Source: Gilliamella sp. Occ3-1
GTDB lineage: Bacteria > Pseudomonadota > Gammaproteobacteria > Enterobacterales > Orbaceae
Length of the DNA: 64,000 nucleotides
Reading direction: 5' to 3'
Assembly (NCBI RefSeq): GCF_001690655.1
Contig: NZ_LZHQ01000009.1
Coordinates: forward strand, 37,836 to 101,835
The translations under genes and the position numbers were made by a program. A model generated the notes under the pieces. That model was not told where the DNA came from. It saw nothing but the letters and a program-made list of their open reading frames with translations, and ran no database searches. Positions 9,663-17,688 of the stretch are shown here, one piece after another (the stretch's first letter is position 1; each line of letters opens with the position of its first letter).

Positions 9663-10222
9663 GCTTTCGCTTAATCACTCATAAAGACATTCCGGCTTAT
9701 CAGGCGCTATTGCATAGTGCTTATCAAACTACCACTCAATTAGGCATCCATTTTGCCGCAGCAACAGTCACGCAATCACAAATTGCTGACCATATTAATT
9801 CGAATGCCGTGTATCTATTAGAAAAAGAAGGTGATCTACTATCAACCTTAAGTATTCGCTTTCCGTGGGGCAATAACCCTGGACCTTATGGGTTACCACA
9901 TTTAGGTTGGTTTGCAACAGCGCCACAATATAAAGGCAAAGGTTATGGTAATACATTATGGAATTTTGTTGAACAGCAAATTCTAATTAACCAACTAAAA
10001 TTACCTGCTGTCACGTTAGGCACTGCTGCAAATCATCCATGGCTTGCCCAAACTTATATTAATAGAGGCTATAAAAAAATAGGGGAAGCTAATTTAACAC
10101 TCGATCATACCACGCTTTATTTTGAAAAAATCTTAAATCATAAAAACTATACCGAATGGAAAAAAGGAGTAATAAACAATGAAAAAAATAAGCAAGTTAC
10201 TGTCCGCTCTTTTATTAACTAG
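9659..10222 (+). CDS. GNAT-family N-acetyltransferase
   Basis: 187 residues of the acetyl-CoA-dependent GNAT fold. The acetyl-CoA loop is APQYKGKGYGNTLW (the Q/R-x-x-G-x-G/A pattern), preceded by the LGWFAT beta strand and followed by TAANHPWLAQTYINRGYKKIGE. The start ATG at 9659 overlaps the lyase stop; an upstream in-frame extension exists but would overlap the lyase further. The 3' end overlaps the next gene by 44 bases, giving a C-terminal tail (from about VINNE) that may not be conserved. In Bacillus 2-succinocysteine loci a GNAT enzyme N-acetylates the imported amino acid; a similar role here is inference from context. Confidence 0.82.
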   Translation: MSFRLITHKDIPAYQALLHSAYQTTTQLGIHFAAATVTQSQIADHINSNAVYLLEKEGDLLSTLSIRFPWGNNPGPYGLPHLGWFATAPQYKGKGYGNTLWNFVEQQILINQLKLPAVTLGTAANHPWLAQTYINRGYKKIGEANLTLDHTTLYFEKILNHKNYTEWKKGVINNEKNKQVTVRSFIN

Positions 10223-10961
10223 CCTAGCCTTAATTGGTTGTGATAATAAATCCAATCACCAAGTAACAGAGCAAAATGTCATTAAAGTGGGCTCCACAGG
10301 ACAAAGCTATCCAAACGGTTATAAACAAGATGGCAATTTAGTCGGATTTGATGTTGAAGTTACTGAAGCAATTGCTAACGAATTAGGCTATAAAGTCGAA
10401 TGGATCATTGCTGAATTTGGTGGCTTGATGGGGCAATTTGATTCAGGGCGTTTAGATACTATTGCCAATGCAGTTGCGGTTACAGTTGCTCGTCAAGCCA
10501 AATATGATTTTTCCAATACCTATAGCCTTTACGGTAGCCAAGTTGTTACCCACAAAGATAACAACGATATCAAGCAATTATCTGATTTTAAAGGTAAAAC
10601 CATTGCTGGTGTGCTAGGCTCAAATCATATAAACAATCTAAAAAAAGCCTTTCCTAACAACGAAATAACAATCAAAACCTATGAAACACGAGATGGTGCA
10701 ATGTATGACACGGAGTATCGACGAGTTGATGGTTATGTCAATTCTAAGCCAATATTACTGGCTGAAATTAAGCGTAAAAACCTACCGTTTAAATTAGTAG
10801 GTGAGCCAATTACTATTGAGCAAGTTGCTTTTCCATTTAGTAAAGATGAAAAAGGTCAAGCACTACGTGAAAAATTCAATCAAGCCATCGAAAAGTTACG
10901 CACCAATGGCACATTGAAAAACCTTGCAATTAAATATTTTGGTGAAGATATTACCCTATGA
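10179..10961 (+). CDS. Polar amino-acid ABC transporter substrate-binding lipoprotein
   Basis: 260-residue family 3 (SBP_bac_3) binding protein. The lipoprotein signal ends in the lipobox LIGC with Cys21. The mature domain begins VIKVGSTGQSYP and contains GFDVEVTEAIANELG, typical of cystine and polar amino-acid binders of the TcyJ/FliY/YxeM kind. GGAG about 10 bases before the ATG supports this start even though it lies inside the end of the acetyltransferase gene. It delivers its ligand to the permease and ATPase that follow; the stop overlaps the permease start by 4 bases (ATGA). Ligand unknown; a cysteine-derived amino acid is my inference. Confidence 0.88.
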   Translation: MKKISKLLSALLLTSLALIGCDNKSNHQVTEQNVIKVGSTGQSYPNGYKQDGNLVGFDVEVTEAIANELGYKVEWIIAEFGGLMGQFDSGRLDTIANAVAVTVARQAKYDFSNTYSLYGSQVVTHKDNNDIKQLSDFKGKTIAGVLGSNHINNLKKAFPNNEITIKTYETRDGAMYDTEYRRVDGYVNSKPILLAEIKRKNLPFKLVGEPITIEQVAFPFSKDEKGQALREKFNQAIEKLRTNGTLKNLAIKYFGEDITL

Positions 10962-11629
10962 ATTTTAATGTAAACTATTTTTTAAGTGTGTTTCCGCAGA
11001 TATTACCTTATCTGCCAGTTACACTTTTTATTACCATCATATCGATTATGTTTGCCATTATATTTGGACTTGCGATTGCACTATTACGTAGCAATAAAAT
11101 AATCATTATCGATTCGTTTTTTGCACTGTTTATTTCACTGTTTCGAGGAATACCTTCTGTTGTTTTACTGTTTATTATTTATTACGGATTACCACAAATT
11201 TTTCCTATTTTAAAACAAATGGGCGCTACAACAGCAGCCATTATCTGCTTCAGTTTAAAATATTCGTCCTATTTAGCTGAAATTTTCCGAGCAAGTTTAA
11301 AGTCCGTTGATCAGGGTCAGAAAGAGGCAGGAATAACCGTTGGTTTAAGTAAAATACAAGTTTATCGGGGTATTATACTACCACAAGCTATGGTCAATGC
11401 TCTACCAAACGCCGGTAATATGTTCATTTCATTACTTAAAGATTCATCTGTTGCCTTTTTTGTTGGCGTGCAAGAACTATTAGCATCGGGGAAAATGTTA
11501 ACTGCTAACTCATTCCTCTACTTCGAAACCTATCTAGCTGTAGGTATTGTTTACTGGCTAACTGTTGTTGTCTATTCTTGGATACAAAAACAATTAGAGC
11601 AAAAGCTCAGTATACCTTATCATCGTTAA
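10958..11629 (+). CDS. Polar amino-acid ABC transporter permease
   Basis: 223-residue HisM/GlnP-type inner-membrane permease with about five transmembrane segments, the first near residues 18-42. The EAA loop lies in the middle: QKEAGITVGLSKIQVYRGIILPQA (split as EAGITVGLS then the ILPQA end). IFRASLKSVDQGQKEA directly precedes it, as in TcyL/YecS-like permeases. It is translationally coupled to the binding protein and lies 11 bases before the ATPase gene. A single permease gene implies a homodimeric pore. Confidence 0.9.
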   Translation: MNFNVNYFLSVFPQILPYLPVTLFITIISIMFAIIFGLAIALLRSNKIIIIDSFFALFISLFRGIPSVVLLFIIYYGLPQIFPILKQMGATTAAIICFSLKYSSYLAEIFRASLKSVDQGQKEAGITVGLSKIQVYRGIILPQAMVNALPNAGNMFISLLKDSSVAFFVGVQELLASGKMLTANSFLYFETYLAVGIVYWLTVVVYSWIQKQLEQKLSIPYHR

Positions 11630-11640
11630 GGAGTAAGGTT

Positions 11641-12393
11641 ATGATTTCTATTTCGCATTTATCTAAACGTTTTGCAAATAATGAAGTATTAAAGGACATC
11701 AACTTAAATATAAAACAAGGTGAAATTGTTGCCATTATTGGCCCATCAGGCTCAGGAAAATCAACTCTGTTACGTTGTTTAAATTTACTAGAAAAACCAA
11801 ATACTGGCACTATCAAAATAGGGACTGTATCACTTAATAGTAAGCATTATAGTATTAAAGAAGAAAGCAACTTACGAAAACAGTCCGCTATGGTTTTCCA
11901 ACACTATAATTTATTTAAAAATAAAACAGCATTAGAAAATATAACTTATCCATTAATTGTTGGTCAAAAAATGGATAAAACCAAAGCAAAACAACAAGGA
12001 TTATCATTATTAGAACGAGTCGGTATGTTGCCATATGCAACACAATATCCCATCACTTTATCGGGTGGTCAACAACAACGTGTTGCAATTGCAAGAGCTT
12101 TAGCTGTTAAACCAAATGTATTATTATTTGATGAACCGACTTCTGCACTTGATCCTGAGCGAGTACACGAAGTATTGCAAGTCATGCTACAGCTAGCAAA
12201 AGAACGTATTACTATGATTATAGTAACTCATGAAATGGAGTTCGCTAAGTACGTTGCAGATAGAATTATCTTTATGGCTGAAGGAGTGATTATCGAAGAG
12301 GGATCTGCAAAATCAGTCATCGATAATCCTCAAAATGAAATTACGCAACGATTTTTACGCCAGCTAACTGACGAAATTGATTTTGAAATTTAG
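11641..12393 (+). CDS. Polar amino-acid ABC transporter ATP-binding protein
   Basis: 250-residue GlnQ/HisP-type ATPase. Walker A is GPSGSGKST (near residue 36), the Q-loop lies in VFQHYNLF, the signature is LSGGQQQR and Walker B is LLFDEPTSALD, followed by the switch histidine in VTHEM. The start at 11641 (MISISHLSKRF) is chosen because GGAG stands about 8 bases upstream and the previous gene stops at 11629; a longer frame would overlap the permease. With the binding protein and permease it forms a full three-gene importer of the TcyJLN or YxeMNO kind. It ends 37 bases before the convergent MmgE/PrpD gene. Confidence 0.92.
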   Translation: MISISHLSKRFANNEVLKDINLNIKQGEIVAIIGPSGSGKSTLLRCLNLLEKPNTGTIKIGTVSLNSKHYSIKEESNLRKQSAMVFQHYNLFKNKTALENITYPLIVGQKMDKTKAKQQGLSLLERVGMLPYATQYPITLSGGQQQRVAIARALAVKPNVLLFDEPTSALDPERVHEVLQVMLQLAKERITMIIVTHEMEFAKYVADRIIFMAEGVIIEEGSAKSVIDNPQNEITQRFLRQLTDEIDFEI

Positions 12394-12430
12394 TTAAAAA
12401 CTATATTAACTAATGATAATAATTTAATAT

Positions 12431-13789
12431 TTAAAGAGTAAATAAATAAGATAATAGAAATTGACGAAAATCTAAACCTTTTGCTAGTTTATGAATATCT
12501 GTTAATAATTGCTCTGTTTTAGCTTGATCTTTAATCGCTGAATGCAATTTTAACGACATTTCAGTTTGGCTATATGGGTTTTTAGGAGAACCTTTGGGAA
12601 TATCAATACACTGACTTATCTTTTTACCATTTTTAAGAAAAATATCAATAATTACATAACGCCCATTATAAGCTTCGGGATGTGGCGTAAGATGCGTTTG
12701 ATAACTTCGTTTCATCTTCTGCATTAATTGTTTTATTGCATTTGAAATAGGTTGTGATGAAAACTGCTCAAAACCAAGTGGCAATCCTAAAAGAGTTAAT
12801 GCTAAAACATATTCAGCCGAAAAACGTCCTTGCTGCGCCAATGAAGGGGTTTTATATATCAGTGCAGCATCACTATTTGGCGGTGCAAAATAAATAACAA
12901 TATTATTAATATTATCAAATTCAAAGCTAAGATTTTGGTAAAGTAATTGACCCGCATCAGCAATATAAGCAGCAGCTGAACAATAAGAATAATTTTTAAA
13001 CCATAATCCGGGATCCACAATCTTCCAAGTTTTACCCCAATGACTTAAATCAAAATGTGTATTACCTTGCCCATAAATAGCCAAAAAACCTAATTTATCA
13101 TCTAAAAAATCCTGATCGGCATGTATACCAGCTCTTAACCATTCAACGGATTGTACAGCATGCTGTGCTGCTAATCCTGCATGTAAAAATTTGATCGGAG
13201 TACCCATTAACAAACGCATTCCTGATGCTTGTGTAGCTGCTAATGTTAATGCCTGTGATAAAAAAGGTTCATCATAGAGATAACAAATAGCAGCAGTGGC
13301 GGCAATTCCACCCAAAGTAATAGTTGCATGCCAACCTTTTTCATAATGCTGTGGATTAACACTTTTACCCAACAAAGCCATCACTTCGATACCAATAACA
13401 TAAGCCGTTAAAAAACGTCGACTATCAACCTTTTGTTCAATACTATCTAATCGAACACTAGCAATAAGAGCGGATAAAATAACGGCTGAGGGGTGGCCTC
13501 TAACATCTGAATGTACATCATCATAATCTAAACAATGCGCTTGGAAGCCATTAAAAAGTGCTGCTTGCCTTGCCGTAACTAACTTTTTTTGACCAATCAG
13601 CAAAGCTCTAGTATTTCCACCCTCATCTGCTATCCATGCTAGTAATTTATGAACATCATCTTTCTGACAAGCTTGTAAACTACAAGCAAAATAATCGGTT
13701 ATACCCTTGATAGCACAATCAATAACTTGAGGATCACTGATTATTGAAGTATTTTTTATTAAAATACTTAATTGTTGACCTAAATTCAT
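12431..13789 (-). CDS. MmgE/PrpD family protein
   Basis: 452 residues. Family features include the N-terminal DYFACSLQA, LDYDDVHSDVRGHPSAVI and GYVIGIEVMALLG-like blocks (the His/Asp-rich LDYDDVH region lies at about residues 84-95) and the GGIAATAAICYL helix. Members include 2-methylcitrate dehydratase PrpD, cis-aconitate decarboxylase and YxeQ of B. subtilis. Nothing else of the methylcitrate cycle (prpB, prpC) is present, so PrpD itself is unlikely. It is convergent with the lyase/acetyltransferase/ABC importer genes. B. subtilis yxeQ lies in a 2-succinocysteine operon with similar neighbours, which is why I link it to them. Exact activity unknown. Confidence 0.85.
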   Translation of the reverse strand: MNLGQQLSILIKNTSIISDPQVIDCAIKGITDYFACSLQACQKDDVHKLLAWIADEGGNTRALLIGQKKLVTARQAALFNGFQAHCLDYDDVHSDVRGHPSAVILSALIASVRLDSIEQKVDSRRFLTAYVIGIEVMALLGKSVNPQHYEKGWHATITLGGIAATAAICYLYDEPFLSQALTLAATQASGMRLLMGTPIKFLHAGLAAQHAVQSVEWLRAGIHADQDFLDDKLGFLAIYGQGNTHFDLSHWGKTWKIVDPGLWFKNYSYCSAAAYIADAGQLLYQNLSFEFDNINNIVIYFAPPNSDAALIYKTPSLAQQGRFSAEYVLALTLLGLPLGFEQFSSQPISNAIKQLMQKMKRSYQTHLTPHPEAYNGRYVIIDIFLKNGKKISQCIDIPKGSPKNPYSQTEMSLKLHSAIKDQAKTEQLLTDIHKLAKGLDFRQFLLSYLFTL

Positions 13790-14024
13790 TTTATATTCTC
13801 AATAAATACAATAAGTAATAAAAATAACCATTTAATAAAATAATTTGCTTTACCATAAGTAACATAATGAAAAATAAATAAAAAGTTAAAGATTATATGG
13901 TTATATTTTTATAACACAAAGTCATAAGCATGAATCTATTTATATAATTATTCTTGGCAATTGTTTTATGTGCTAAGATATTGCCATTAAATTGTACTTA
14001 ACATCACAAAAAATAAGTCTAATT

Positions 14025-14510
14025 ATGTCAATTTGTTATGTTGCTTTAGGGAGCAACCTTGAAGATCCGTTTGCACAAGCTAATCGTGCTATTGAATCAT
14101 TACGCTGTTTGCCTAGCACAAAAGTGGTAGATATTTCACCATTTTACCGAAGTAAGCCCTTAGGACCACAAGATCAAAATGATTATCTTAATGCAGTAAT
14201 TAAACTGACGACAAGCTTATCACCTATAGCATTGCTTGATGAACTACAAGTAATTGAAAAAGCACAAGGACGCGTACGCAAAGATAATCGTTGGGGTGCT
14301 AGAACCCTAGATTTAGATATTTTACTTTATGATGACTTAGTTATTAATAATGAAAGACTTACTATCCCTCATTATCATATGAAAAATAGAGAATTTGTCC
14401 TCTATCCACTATTTGATATCAGTCCTGAACTTATTTTCCCCGATAATGACAAATTGTACGATTTAGTAGCTAAATGTTCTGAAAATGGATTAAAAAAGTG
14501 GAATAAGTAA
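14025..14510 (+). CDS. folK: 2-amino-4-hydroxy-6-hydroxymethyldihydropteridine pyrophosphokinase
   Basis: HPPK of folate synthesis, transferring pyrophosphate from ATP to 6-hydroxymethyl-dihydropterin. From ATG 14025 the protein is 161 residues (E. coli 159) and begins MSICYVALGSNLEDP, as the family does; an upstream TTG at 13992 would add 11 unlikely residues. Key segments are YVALGSNL, PFYRSKPLGPQDQNDYLNAV and RWGARTLDLDILLYDD, carrying the two Mg-binding aspartates in DLDI, followed by IPHYHMKNREFVLYPL. In E. coli folK follows pcnB; here pcnB is absent and folK instead leads into dksA. Confidence 0.95.
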   Translation: MSICYVALGSNLEDPFAQANRAIESLRCLPSTKVVDISPFYRSKPLGPQDQNDYLNAVIKLTTSLSPIALLDELQVIEKAQGRVRKDNRWGARTLDLDILLYDDLVINNERLTIPHYHMKNREFVLYPLFDISPELIFPDNDKLYDLVAKCSENGLKKWNK

Positions 14511-14580
14511 TTATCTTTATTAATAACATATAGTTGTACTATTTTTTTTATTTTTTAATTATAAAAATGATAAAAAAAAT

Positions 14581-14608
14581 TTGCCAAAGGCTGAATTATT
14601 GCTATAGT
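14581..14608 (+). promoter_or_regulatory. Sigma-70-like promoter of dksA
   Basis: TTGCCA (14581-14586) and TATAGT (14603-14608), 16-base spacer, about 38 bases before the dksA start. Confidence 0.5.
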
Positions 14609-14646
14609 TTAGCGCTTTCAAATAATCTTTACTTAAGGGGATTGCA

Positions 14647-15102
14647 GTGAAAAAGGAACAAAAAGTAAATACATCTTCTCTTAGCCTGCTTTCAATTGCT
14701 GGGCTTGAGCCTTATAAAGAGGCAAAAGATGAGGAGTACATGAACCCTAAGCAATTGAAACATTTCAAACTTATTTTAGAAGCTTGGCTAACACAGCTAC
14801 AAGGTGAAATGGGAAAAACAGTTACACATATGCAAGATGAAGCAGCGAACTTTCCAGATCCGGCTGACCGAGCAACACAAGAAGAAGAATTCAGCCTTGA
14901 ATTACGCGCTAGAGATAGAGAAAGAAGACTCATCAAAAAAATTGAAAAAACGTTAAAGAAAATCGAATCAGACGATTTTGGTTATTGTGAATCTTGTGGT
15001 GTTGAAATTGGAATCCGCCGTTTAGAAGCAAGGCCAACAGCCGATTTATGTATTGATTGTAAAACGCTTGCTGAACTTCGCGAAAAACAAATGGGTATGT
15101 GA
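14647..15102 (+). CDS. dksA: RNA polymerase-binding transcription factor DksA
   Basis: Secondary-channel regulator that acts with ppGpp on RNA polymerase; 151 residues exactly as in E. coli. A coiled coil carries the tip motif with D71, D74 and A76 (DxxDxA). The zinc finger uses C114, C117, C135 and C138 (C-x2-C-x17-C-x2-C). Start is GTG 14647 with AGGGG six bases upstream. It has its own promoter and lies 33 bases before gluQ, as in E. coli, where dksA-gluQ is followed by pcnB-folK. Confidence 0.97.
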   Translation: MKKEQKVNTSSLSLLSIAGLEPYKEAKDEEYMNPKQLKHFKLILEAWLTQLQGEMGKTVTHMQDEAANFPDPADRATQEEEFSLELRARDRERRLIKKIEKTLKKIESDDFGYCESCGVEIGIRRLEARPTADLCIDCKTLAELREKQMGM

Positions 15103-15135
15103 TCCCAGTTTTATCTATCATTCCAAATCAGACCT

Positions 15136-16026
15136 ATGCATTATATCGGTCGTTTTGCCCCTTCGCCATCCGGGCCATTACATTTCGGTTCGTTGGTAAC
15201 GGCTCTTGGTAGTTATCTCCAAGCTAAATCTTGTCGTGGTAAATGGCTTGTCCGTATCGAAGATATCGACCCACCACGAGAAATCAAAGGGGCATCATCA
15301 CTTATATTAAAAACGCTTGAAGCGCTTAATTTATATTGGGATGATACAGTCTTGTATCAATCATCTTGCAGTGAGCGTTACCGCACTGTTTTAAAAACAC
15401 TTATAGATAAACAACAAGCCTATTATTGTGACTGTACTAGACAACGAATTCAAAACCTAACAAATGGTATTTACGATAACTTTTGTCGTGAACGATATTT
15501 ATCTATCAATAATAAGCAACAAGTTGCTGTACGTTTAAAACAAAATAATCCTATTTTTCAATTTAAAGATCAGATTCGTGGCTTACAAACAGTTGAAAAA
15601 GCAAGTGCGCAAGAAGATTTTATTATTCACCGCAAAGACGGCTTATCTGCCTATAACTTAGTGGTAGTTTTAGACGATCATGAACAAGGAATTACCGAAA
15701 TTGTTCGTGGCGCGGATCTTTTACCTGTTACTGCAAAACAAATCTCACTATATCAACTGCTTGGTTTTTCTGTGCCAAGTTACAGCCATTTACCACTAGT
15801 ATTAGATAAAAATGGCAATAAACTATCAAAACAAAATCATGCTAGTCCGATTGATTTAAAAAATTTTAAAGCGTTAACCGTCCAGGCTTTACAGTTTCTA
15901 GGACAATATGTGCCAGAAGATTGGCAAGACGCCACTCAAAAACAGTTACTAGATTGGGCTATACAACATTGGCAAATTGACAATGTCCCAAAACAGAACA
16001 GCCAATTATCCACCGATATAAGATAA
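15136..16026 (+). CDS. gluQ: Glutamyl-Q tRNA(Asp) synthetase
   Basis: Truncated GluRS paralogue that attaches glutamate to queuosine in tRNA-Asp; 296 residues. The HIGH-like site is in GPLHFGS (about 13-19), preceded by RFAPSPSG; the KMSKS-like site is KLSKQ within NGNKLSKQN. Cys residues in YYCDCTRQRI fit the zinc-binding region of the family. There is no anticodon-binding domain, as expected. Its 3' end overlaps the convergent moaA 3' end by 21 bases. It follows dksA as in enterobacteria. Confidence 0.94.
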   Translation: MHYIGRFAPSPSGPLHFGSLVTALGSYLQAKSCRGKWLVRIEDIDPPREIKGASSLILKTLEALNLYWDDTVLYQSSCSERYRTVLKTLIDKQQAYYCDCTRQRIQNLTNGIYDNFCRERYLSINNKQQVAVRLKQNNPIFQFKDQIRGLQTVEKASAQEDFIIHRKDGLSAYNLVVVLDDHEQGITEIVRGADLLPVTAKQISLYQLLGFSVPSYSHLPLVLDKNGNKLSKQNHASPIDLKNFKALTVQALQFLGQYVPEDWQDATQKQLLDWAIQHWQIDNVPKQNSQLSTDIR

Positions 16027-16980
16027 ATTAGGGGTGATCCCTACACGATGATCATGTAACAAATGCTTTTCTGGTTTAATCATTAATGAAGCAAGAATTT
16101 TTGCTTTTAATTGTTGTTTCTGTTCTGAGCTTTCCAACAAATCACGTAAATCAACCGCCGCATCACCAAATAGGCAGTAATGTAACTTACCGATAGATGA
16201 TACACGTAATCGATTGCAACTTTTACAAAAATCTTTTGAATAGGGCATAATCAAACCAATTTTTCCTTGATAATCGCTGTGCACATAAATCTTAGCAGGA
16301 CCTGATAATGTTTTTTTGGGTTGTAACTCCCACCCCTGCGCAATTAATTGTGTTTCAATAAAACTACCAGACAAGTGATAACGATTAAATATATCATTGC
16401 TTTCGCCTGTTTCCATAAGTTCAATAAAACGCAACTCTACTGGAATATTTTTAATCCATAACAAATAATCATTTAAATTATCATTCATATTTTTCATCAA
16501 AACGGTGTTAATTTTGACTTTTTTTATACCTACTTCTAACGATTTATCAACACAATGCAGTAATTCTTTAAGCTTATCTTGACCAGTAATTAATTTAAAT
16601 AAATGGGGAGAAAAACTATCAATACTAATATTAATCGCATTTAAACCAGCTTGATGCCAATAGTGAATATTTTTTAATAAACGCGAACCATTGGTCGTAA
16701 TAGCGAGTTCTTTCACGCTGGGATAGGAGGATATGAGCGATAAGATATCAATAAAATCGCGACGCAAAGTAGGCTCGCCACCAGTTAATCGAATTTTGCG
16801 TACACCGAGATCAGTAAATGTTGCCACAACATGATTAATTTCACTGAGCGACAAAAATTTATGTTTCTTGTTAGGCTGGTAACCACGTGGTAAACAGTAC
16901 TGACACTGAAAATTACACAGCTCGGTAATCGACAAACGCAGATATTGAAATCGACGCTGATAATTATCAACTAATTGCAT
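16006..16980 (-). CDS. moaA: GTP 3',8-cyclase (molybdenum cofactor biosynthesis protein A)
   Basis: Radical-SAM enzyme that converts GTP to 3',8-cyclo-GTP in molybdopterin synthesis. From ATG 16980 the protein is 324 residues (E. coli 329). The radical-SAM cluster is C22, C26 and C29 (C-x3-C-x2-C) in ELCNFQCQYCL. The second cluster lies in FCKSCNRLRVSS with a further Cys in LHYCLF. It ends in the conserved Gly-Gly tail (YIGG). An upstream ATG at 17022 would add 14 residues with no counterpart in E. coli, so I prefer 16980. No other moa genes are in the window, but the nitrate-sensing and nitrite genes here imply a use for molybdoenzymes. Confidence 0.94.
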   Translation of the reverse strand: MQLVDNYQRRFQYLRLSITELCNFQCQYCLPRGYQPNKKHKFLSLSEINHVVATFTDLGVRKIRLTGGEPTLRRDFIDILSLISSYPSVKELAITTNGSRLLKNIHYWHQAGLNAINISIDSFSPHLFKLITGQDKLKELLHCVDKSLEVGIKKVKINTVLMKNMNDNLNDYLLWIKNIPVELRFIELMETGESNDIFNRYHLSGSFIETQLIAQGWELQPKKTLSGPAKIYVHSDYQGKIGLIMPYSKDFCKSCNRLRVSSIGKLHYCLFGDAAVDLRDLLESSEQKQQLKAKILASLMIKPEKHLLHDHRVGITPNLSYIGG

Positions 16981-17686
16981 ATATACATTAAACACCTTAT
17001 CCAAATCGGGAAGCATAACCATTTCTGCGTTATACCGCGGCTAATCCACCATATGAAAATGTCACTTAGGTAAAAAAGCTTCAGAGTTTGGTTCAGTCTA
17101 GCATAGGCTTTATTTTTTGACTATGAGCAAAGTGATTTTTATAACGTAATGTTGGATAATTTATTTTGCGCATCGGACACGCATTTTGTTGAAATGAAGA
17201 CCAATGAGTAATAAGTGTCTGTCAAATTAAATCTGAGCTACTACAATTAACTATAATATTATCTATTCCTCAATAATACATTATAACTATTTAATTTAAA
17301 AATAAAATCAATACTCTATCTGAACCATTTTATAAGAAAAAATAAACTCTCATAACACTCAAAATTAATATGGCTGTCTTTTTACTACGTCAGAATGTGT
17401 CGAAGTAAAGTTAGCATGTCAAACATGGGATGTTTGGCAAGCTTGTGCTTTTTTTCTAGAGCGAACCATAAACAGCGTATTAAAACCAAATACTGGCAGA
17501 AAAATTTATCTGAAAAAAATTCTAACATAAGAACAAAGTAATGGTGGCCTTGAAAAGAAGAATATCAGGGATGATACATATATCTATTCAAAGACCACAT
17601 TCTGTAACCAATACGTGGGAGCATTCAGAAATGATGAACTAAATTTTATATTAAAACGCCTATTTACCTGAAAGTTTTTTACAAAA
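16981..17686. other. moaA / gsp intergenic region with decayed sequence
   Basis: About 700 bases without an intact gene. On the plus strand, 17416-17541 is a 41-codon frame with GC...C.FF and IKTKYWQKNL. Its spacing is reminiscent of the HGCFW...C...TEFW core of Vsr mismatch endonucleases, but upstream and downstream parts are not recognisable, so a Vsr relic is only a weak possibility. The gsp-proximal end is copy 2 of the dispersed repeat. Confidence 0.4.
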
Positions 17687-17688
17687 TT
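17640..17688. repeat. Dispersed ~50-bp intergenic repeat, copy 2
   Basis: Reads TATTAAAACGCCTATTTACC then TGAAAGTTTTTTACAAAATT. It aligns over nearly 50 bases with copies at 6011-6060 and 57030-57078. Its right end touches the gsp stop codon (17687-17689), so it may have set the 3' end of that gene. Confidence 0.6.

Noticed and set aside
11578..11640. Longer N-terminus for the amino-acid ABC ATPase
   Set aside because: It would overlap the permease gene by about 50 bases; GGAG before ATG 11641 and family length support the shorter protein.
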